A DNA stretch of 11,179 nt from JANRIG01 sp033765235 (GTDB lineage Bacteria > Bacteroidota > Bacteroidia > Cytophagales > UBA9547). The notes under the pieces were generated by a model, which did not search any database, was not told the DNA's origin, and was given only the letters and a program-made list of their open reading frames with translations. This document shows positions 6,262 through 11,179 of the stretch, piece by piece; the first letter of the stretch is position 1, and each line of letters opens with the position of its first letter. The stretch is taken from positions 1 through 11,179 of the forward strand of contig JANRIG010000028.1 of the NCBI GenBank assembly GCA_033765235.1, written 5' to 3'. The position numbers and the translations under genes were made by a program.

Positions 6262-8034
6262 ATGAGGATATTAGTATTATTGTTTATTATTTTCAGCATA
6301 AAAATTTATGCTGATAAAATACCCTTTTTTTTAGAACCTAAGATCTATGATGTTAATGACCACCGCGAACACTATTATTATATAGATAGTACCGACAAAC
6401 TCACTATTGACGACATCAAAACTTCATATTATCAAAGCAAGCTCATCCGCATACCTTACCACCATAGTGCACCCATTTATAAAAACAAGACTTATTGGCT
6501 CAAATTTATCATTACTGAAGATATTGATGAAGACATATTTAGCAAAATATCGCCTTACTATGATCATATAGTCTTATATTCTTCTGCAGGGCAAATTCAT
6601 AAGCCGCTGGGTTTTAACATGCCATTTTGTAACAGAAGCATAAATTCAAACGATTTGGTACTCAAAATAGGTAAGCTAAAACGTGGTGATGTATTTTATC
6701 TAAAACAGAAATTGTCGAGTTTCAACTACGGTATAGGGATAGAACTACACACAGCTACCCAGTTGATTAACTTATATATATATGAATATTTATCGTATGG
6801 CTTATTCTTTGGAATTTGTATTATAGTGTGTTTTTATAACTTATTCATATTTTTTACCTCGCTCGAGCGAGTATACCTTTATTATAGTATATATATACTT
6901 AACTTAATGGCTTTCGCCTCGGTAGACTGGTGCTTTATAGTCAGGTATTTTGACTGGGGTCAGTTGCCTTTCAACACACTATATTACACCATACCCTACA
7001 ACCTAATGACCATATTTATTGTAATGTATATTAAAAGTTTTTTAATGCTCAAAATATATGATCCTCGCCTCAATACCTTACTAAACGCCTGCATTATCTA
7101 CAAAACCACCGTTTTTATTATATCTTTGTTTTGGACATCTGAATGGTTTGTGTCGCAGGTGCATGATGCCATAGTGCTCACAATCACTTACTCCACGGTA
7201 ATATATTTGGCATTAAGACGTTATAAGCCATCCTATATACTTTGCTTTGGGTGCACATTGTTAATTATGGCATATTGGATACACTCCAATGATGAATTAA
7301 TTAAAATGAGTGCATTTAGCGACATAATTAGTAAAATCGGCGAAAGGTCGCTTTTTTATGACTTTATTATTTCTGAAACCGTAGTTTTTGCATTTGCGCT
7401 GGCCATAAGGTACAGACTCCTTAAAACTGAGAAAGAAAATGTGCTCTCAGAAACTATAAGACTTAAAGAAAATGCAAATAAGGAGCTTGAATATCAACTA
7501 AATGAACGCACCAAACTCATAGAGCAGCAAACCATAGAACTCAAATCTATGAATGAGAAGCTCAAAAACCAAAACATAATACTGGAGTCAGAAATAAAAG
7601 ACAAAACTGAGGCCATTATTCATCATAAAACTTTAAATTTTGACGAATTCAAAAAAATATTTCCCAACCAGACCAGTTGCTTTGTGTACCTGACAGATAT
7701 AAAATGGAAAAACGGCTTTGAATGCAAAAAATGCAACAATACCAAATATTCATTCATGGAAGACAACATCACCCGCAGGTGCTCCAAGTGCCGCACCGTA
7801 CACTCAGCTACCTCCGACACCATATTTCACAAGCTCAAATTCCCTATTGACAAGGCCTTTTATATTTTATTTCTCTCTACAAGCGGCAAAAAATATACCC
7901 TTGAGCAAATATCTGAAATGATAAACCTACGTAAAGAAACCTGCTGGGCATTTCGCAAAAAAATAGAAGAAGTAATGACACAAAAAAAGTATCAAAAAAA
8001 CGTGGATATAGTTTGGTCTGACTTGATATTATAA
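6262..8034 (+). CDS. 7TM-DISM membrane sensor fused to an IS1595-type zinc-ribbon/HTH domain
   Basis: The protein has 590 residues. A signal peptide (about 1-17, ending IYA) leads into an extracytoplasmic beta-rich domain of 7TMR-DISMED2 type (about 20-170, with the characteristic KTYWLKF). Seven hydrophobic segments follow (about 177-390), then a long charged coiled coil (about 393-453). The C-terminus resembles the N-terminal part of IS1595/ISXO2-family transposases: FDEFKKIFPN, a four-cysteine zinc ribbon (Cys488, Cys491, Cys507, Cys510), the typical segment TSDTIFHKLKFPIDKAFYILFLSTSGKK, and a helix-turn-helix (about 545-572). The frame stops after that module, so the DDE catalytic domain is absent, and no terminal inverted repeats were seen. 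In known 7TM-DISM proteins this position holds a kinase, GGDEF or LuxR-type output. I infer a membrane-tethered DNA-binding regulator that dimerises through the coiled coil. Ligand and targets are unknown. Confidence 0.85.
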   Translation: MRILVLLFIIFSIKIYADKIPFFLEPKIYDVNDHREHYYYIDSTDKLTIDDIKTSYYQSKLIRIPYHHSAPIYKNKTYWLKFIITEDIDEDIFSKISPYYDHIVLYSSAGQIHKPLGFNMPFCNRSINSNDLVLKIGKLKRGDVFYLKQKLSSFNYGIGIELHTATQLINLYIYEYLSYGLFFGICIIVCFYNLFIFFTSLERVYLYYSIYILNLMAFASVDWCFIVRYFDWGQLPFNTLYYTIPYNLMTIFIVMYIKSFLMLKIYDPRLNTLLNACIIYKTTVFIISLFWTSEWFVSQVHDAIVLTITYSTVIYLALRRYKPSYILCFGCTLLIMAYWIHSNDELIKMSAFSDIISKIGERSLFYDFIISETVVFAFALAIRYRLLKTEKENVLSETIRLKENANKELEYQLNERTKLIEQQTIELKSMNEKLKNQNIILESEIKDKTEAIIHHKTLNFDEFKKIFPNQTSCFVYLTDIKWKNGFECKKCNNTKYSFMEDNITRRCSKCRTVHSATSDTIFHKLKFPIDKAFYILFLSTSGKKYTLEQISEMINLRKETCWAFRKKIEEVMTQKKYQKNVDIVWSDLIL

Positions 8035-8284
8035 ATAAATAACACCATAATATTGTACTTTTTCAATAATTTTATATAATTATTTAACCGCAAAATTAAT
8101 ATTACTTAAATTATATTATTTATTTGATTATTAATATATTAACAAATAAATATGTATATTTTTAAACGAAAAATTTTTCTTATAAGTACTTGATTTACAA
8201 TAAATTATACTTTTTTTTATAAATAAAATGGTTTACATTTGTATCGTATTTATAACAAGTACAGATTTTGCAAATATAAAATAT
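8035..8284. other. AT-rich intergenic region upstream of the secreted protein gene
   Basis: These 250 nt are extremely AT-rich and contain no gene I can support. An AT-only inverted repeat, AATAATT/AATTATT with a 6-nt loop, lies about 30 nt after the sensor stop and might weakly terminate transcription. The right end contains a candidate promoter for the following gene. Confidence 0.5.
8211..8241 (+). promoter_or_regulatory. Candidate Bacteroidota promoter of the secreted multidomain gene
   Basis: TTTT (8211-8214), 19 nt, then TACATTTG (8234-8241), an exact TAnnTTTG element. This places the transcript start near 8248 and gives a leader of roughly 35 nt before the ATG at 8285. The -33 element has one mismatch and lies in a T run. 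Confidence 0.4.
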
Positions 8285-11179
8285 ATGAAAATGAAAAAAT
8301 ATTATATGCTCGTAAACCAAATTTTATATATATTAATATTCATATTAGTTCATACCTTGTCACATGCCCAGACATGTACGCCAACAAGCATTCCATACCC
8401 TGCCATGGGTATGAACTTTGGTAATGCGGCTGAAATGCCATGGATAAACTTGTACCATCAACTAAATGAGTCTCAGTCTGAATACAGAGGTTTTGCATTA
8501 GATCCGGATGGCTGGACAAAATCAGGTCAAATAAACACCATAGTGATTGGTATGGATGTTTCAACGCATATCCCTATTCAAGGAGTTGTAAAGATTATAT
8601 ACAAGGGTACCATCAATCAACTAATTACAGGTACTACCACTCCGGGATATAATGGTCTTTACACCAGTGGTTCTACGGGTGGTTCTTTTGTCACTTATTC
8701 TCAGTACAATTATCCATCACCCGGTTATTCATATCATGAACTTAATGTCCCAAATGCTGTTTCGGGTAATGGCAACCAACTAATAGTGGTTTTCAATGGT
8801 CGGGTGGAAGATATCAAAATTTTAAGACCCGGATTTGATATTACAGACAATAGAACCCTGCATCCGGCTTATACTTCACTGATACAAAATTTCTCCACAA
8901 TTAGATATATGGAATACATGCATTCCAACGTATATTTTGTCAATAATGGATATGATTGTGTGGGTCCTCTGTCACAAGATTGGAGTAGCAGATATAGAAA
9001 AAATGCACCTCAATGCATGGAGCCTTCATGGGAAATAATGGTTGATATAGCCAATGATCTTAATAAAGATATGTGGATCAATATTCCGGTAATCGCTTCA
9101 GATGACTATGTACTCAATTTGGCACATTTATTAAAAGATAAGCTAAAACCTAACTTGAACATAAATTATGAAATTGGAAATGAAGTATGGAATTATGCGG
9201 GGGGGTTCTGTTGTTTCAAACAGATTGGATATAAAGGGGAAAATGTCGCCACTTTTTCAGCGAAACGTATCAAACAAATTAATGATATTTTTGCTACAGT
9301 ATGGGGATGGGGTGAAATTAACAATCGAATAAGACCCATTTTGGCTGGTCAATATGTATATGGATTATGGCCTTCAGATGTCGGAAGAAACATACAACCT
9401 GGTCTTGAATATTTGGAGAATACATTTGGTCCTGGTACGGTTAAAAAGCACATTTATGCTATTGCAGGTGCTCCATATTGGGGTTCAAGTTATGGTTATT
9501 CTGATGTTAACTCATTGTTTGCTTCCACAGATAACCTAATTGATAATATAATGTTTGGAGAATTCGATACAGAGCTTTGGAACGGATGGAAGACAGGTAA
9601 CAAATTTGAAAATTTACAGGGTCTTGCTGGATACTATGGGGTAAAATTATACGCCTATGAAACCGGACCTGATTATGATAAAAATAATCCTCATGCTCGT
9701 GCTGCAAGTTTAGACCCTCGAATGAGAGATAGATACAAGAAATTTTTAACCAAATATTACGGAAGATATGGCTATCTGTCATTAATTAATCATTTTCAAG
9801 GCACAATATTTAACTCATTACCATCAAATTGGTATTTAGTGGAAGACATCAATGTGAAAAGCCAACGTTTACTTGGTATGGAAGATATGATTACCAATCC
9901 TGCGCCTGCATTTGACTCTACTTTTCGCCATGTAATTCCTGGTACATTTGTGGGAGGTAAGCATGTGGGTTATATGGAAAATTGGACGGCTGACAAATGG
10001 CCATTGCGCAAAAGTTGGCCCGGTAGTTCCACATGGATTTTTGCCGCTAAAAAAAATGGTATATATTCATTGGCTCTTGAACACAATAATGGAGATCAAC
10101 CATTTAGAGTCGATATTTACATCGACGGAGTTAAAACGCATTCAAATCTTTCGTTGCCTAGAACACAGGTGGGGTCTGGTTATGAATGGTCAAATTTAAC
10201 TCATAGCAGTGGCGATGCAGGTATAAATTTGAATTTCAACCTTTCTTATGGGGTACACGCAATCCGTATAGATTATCTTTCTGAAGGGTATGGTGTCGAC
10301 AATACTTGGCCATTGGGTCTCAGAACATTTAATTTTACCCTACAAAGTGAATTACCACCGTTCATTCCTTCTCCGGTCATTGGTGATTTAAATTCTTGTA
10401 CCAACCAGCCTGATGCTAAATATTCAGTTCCGGTAGACCAATCAGCATGCGAATACAAATGGGTTGGACTTCCACCTACAGCCTCTATCAATCCTGATGC
10501 CGGTGGTCCCGGAACAGGCATACCACGCTCTGGGGCTAATACAAATCTTATTTATGTCAATTGGGGCACCACGCCCAACGGTGTGTATAACATGACCGTA
10601 TTTGGTATCAATAATGTTGGTACCAGCCCTGGAAGGGCTTTCTCTGTCACAGTTACCACTTGTGGATTTACCATGACACCCAATCCTGTTTGCACTAATA
10701 CAGGTGTTACACTAACTCCTGTTGTTCCAGGTGCTGTGAATTATAATTGGACATTTGGTTTCGGCGGCAATTATTCAAGTTATTCTACAACCAGTGCTGG
10801 CATTCTTCCAATAAGCTTGGCATACACCGTTCCCGGTCCTAAAACAATTTCTTTGGTAGTGACCCTTTCCGGAGGCAGCACCAAGACCTTTATCCAGAAC
10901 TTGAATGTATCCTCATCCCCCACCATAGGGAGCATCACCCCCTCCAACCAGAGTGCGTGCAGCGGGGGCAATGCGGTGCTTTCGGTAGCCGGCACGGGCT
11001 CCTCCTTTCAGTGGCTCTATTCCACCGACGGAGGTGCTACCTACAATGCCTACCCCGGTGCTACCCTGCCACGGTTCACCTTTGCAGGGCTATCAGGCAC
11101 TACCTTGTTCAAAGCCTCAGTGACTAATATGGGTTGCCCTACCCTCACCACCCCCGGCACAGCTACAGCGAGCATATCC
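8285..11179 (+). CDS. Secreted glycoside-hydrolase-like protein with CBM-like and Ig/PKD-like domains, 3' partial
   Basis: The frame from the ATG at 8285 is open for 965 codons and runs off the window, so the C-terminus is missing. A signal peptide (about 1-28, ending SHA before QTC) directs export. Residues 31-180 are beta-rich. Residues about 185-540 look like a (beta/alpha)8 hydrolase barrel with DMWINIPVIASDDYV and YEIGNEVWN. There Asn299-Glu300 is the Asn-Glu pair typical of the acid/base site in clan GH-A, and Glu459 in YAYETGPDY is a possible nucleophile. Similar NEVWN proteins occur in planctomycetes and are often labelled cellulose-binding or hypothetical. Residues about 545-672 resemble a CBM6/35-like beta sandwich (YMENWTADKWP to AIRIDYLS). 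From about 680 on come Ig/PKD-like modules, the last containing SSFQWLYSTDGG. Proteins of this build in Bacteroidota usually end in a type IX secretion or gliding-type C-terminal domain, but that part is not visible. Substrate is unknown. Confidence 0.8.
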   Translation, partial: MKMKKYYMLVNQILYILIFILVHTLSHAQTCTPTSIPYPAMGMNFGNAAEMPWINLYHQLNESQSEYRGFALDPDGWTKSGQINTIVIGMDVSTHIPIQGVVKIIYKGTINQLITGTTTPGYNGLYTSGSTGGSFVTYSQYNYPSPGYSYHELNVPNAVSGNGNQLIVVFNGRVEDIKILRPGFDITDNRTLHPAYTSLIQNFSTIRYMEYMHSNVYFVNNGYDCVGPLSQDWSSRYRKNAPQCMEPSWEIMVDIANDLNKDMWINIPVIASDDYVLNLAHLLKDKLKPNLNINYEIGNEVWNYAGGFCCFKQIGYKGENVATFSAKRIKQINDIFATVWGWGEINNRIRPILAGQYVYGLWPSDVGRNIQPGLEYLENTFGPGTVKKHIYAIAGAPYWGSSYGYSDVNSLFASTDNLIDNIMFGEFDTELWNGWKTGNKFENLQGLAGYYGVKLYAYETGPDYDKNNPHARAASLDPRMRDRYKKFLTKYYGRYGYLSLINHFQGTIFNSLPSNWYLVEDINVKSQRLLGMEDMITNPAPAFDSTFRHVIPGTFVGGKHVGYMENWTADKWPLRKSWPGSSTWIFAAKKNGIYSLALEHNNGDQPFRVDIYIDGVKTHSNLSLPRTQVGSGYEWSNLTHSSGDAGINLNFNLSYGVHAIRIDYLSEGYGVDNTWPLGLRTFNFTLQSELPPFIPSPVIGDLNSCTNQPDAKYSVPVDQSACEYKWVGLPPTASINPDAGGPGTGIPRSGANTNLIYVNWGTTPNGVYNMTVFGINNVGTSPGRAFSVTVTTCGFTMTPNPVCTNTGVTLTPVVPGAVNYNWTFGFGGNYSSYSTTSAGILPISLAYTVPGPKTISLVVTLSGGSTKTFIQNLNVSSSPTIGSITPSNQSACSGGNAVLSVAGTGSSFQWLYSTDGGATYNAYPGATLPRFTFAGLSGTTLFKASVTNMGCPTLTTPGTATASIS

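Noticed and set aside
7639..8034. Insertion sequence or transposase remnant (IS1595 family)
   Set aside because: There is no DDE domain, no terminal inverted repeats or target duplication, and the domain is in frame with an intact receptor and coiled coil. A domesticated output domain fits better.
8239..10521. Several short frames on both strands across this region
   Set aside because: They are shadows of one long frame from 8285 to the window edge. Reading codon by codon showed no stop or frameshift, so the gene is not broken.

Overview
The window looks like a chromosomal segment of an AT-rich member of the Bacteroidota, probably an environmental Chitinophagia/Cytophagia/Saprospiria-type lineage. 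The reasons are a eukaryote-like class Ia ribonucleotide reductase pair, almost no Shine-Dalgarno sequences, a few candidate promoters resembling the Bacteroidota TTTG-N19-TAnnTTTG pattern, a 7TM-DISM sensor, and a very long secreted multidomain protein with Ig/PKD-like modules. No 16S or other taxonomic marker is present, so this placement is an inference.

Layout. Positions 1-525 hold a strictly periodic repeat array: 100-nt repeats separated by 30-nt variable segments, entering from the left edge. On the minus strand each repeat begins GTTGTGATTTGCTTT, which as I recall is the opening of Bacteroidota type II-C (Cas9) CRISPR repeats. The 30-nt spacer length also fits, but the repeat is about twice the usual length. 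No cas gene lies in the window. Positions 526-727 are non-coding and contain a good minus-strand terminator. Positions 728-4159 are the minus-strand operon nrdB-nrdA. Positions 4160-4559 are a 400-nt AT-rich divergent intergenic region with several small repeats.

Positions 4560-6218 are three overlapping plus-strand genes: rfbC (dTDP-4-dehydrorhamnose 3,5-epimerase), a signal-less solute-binding-protein fold gene, and a small basic Cys-rich lipoprotein. After 43 nt comes a 590-residue membrane sensor (6262-8034). It joins a 7TM-DISM receptor through a coiled coil to the zinc-ribbon/HTH front half of an IS1595-type transposase, with no DDE catalytic domain. This is the most unusual single gene in the window.

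From 8285 to the right edge one uninterrupted frame of 965 codons encodes the N-terminal part of a secreted, glycoside-hydrolase-like protein with a carbohydrate-binding-type domain and Ig/PKD-like repeats. Its last roughly 300 nt are much richer in G+C than the rest of the gene.

The genes do not form one obvious pathway. nrdBA is housekeeping (dNTP supply). The rfbC group is linked by overlaps and so is probably co-translated. The sensor fusion could be a one-component membrane regulator for nearby or distant genes. The two most interesting items are the long-repeat CRISPR-like array and the sensor-transposase-domain fusion.
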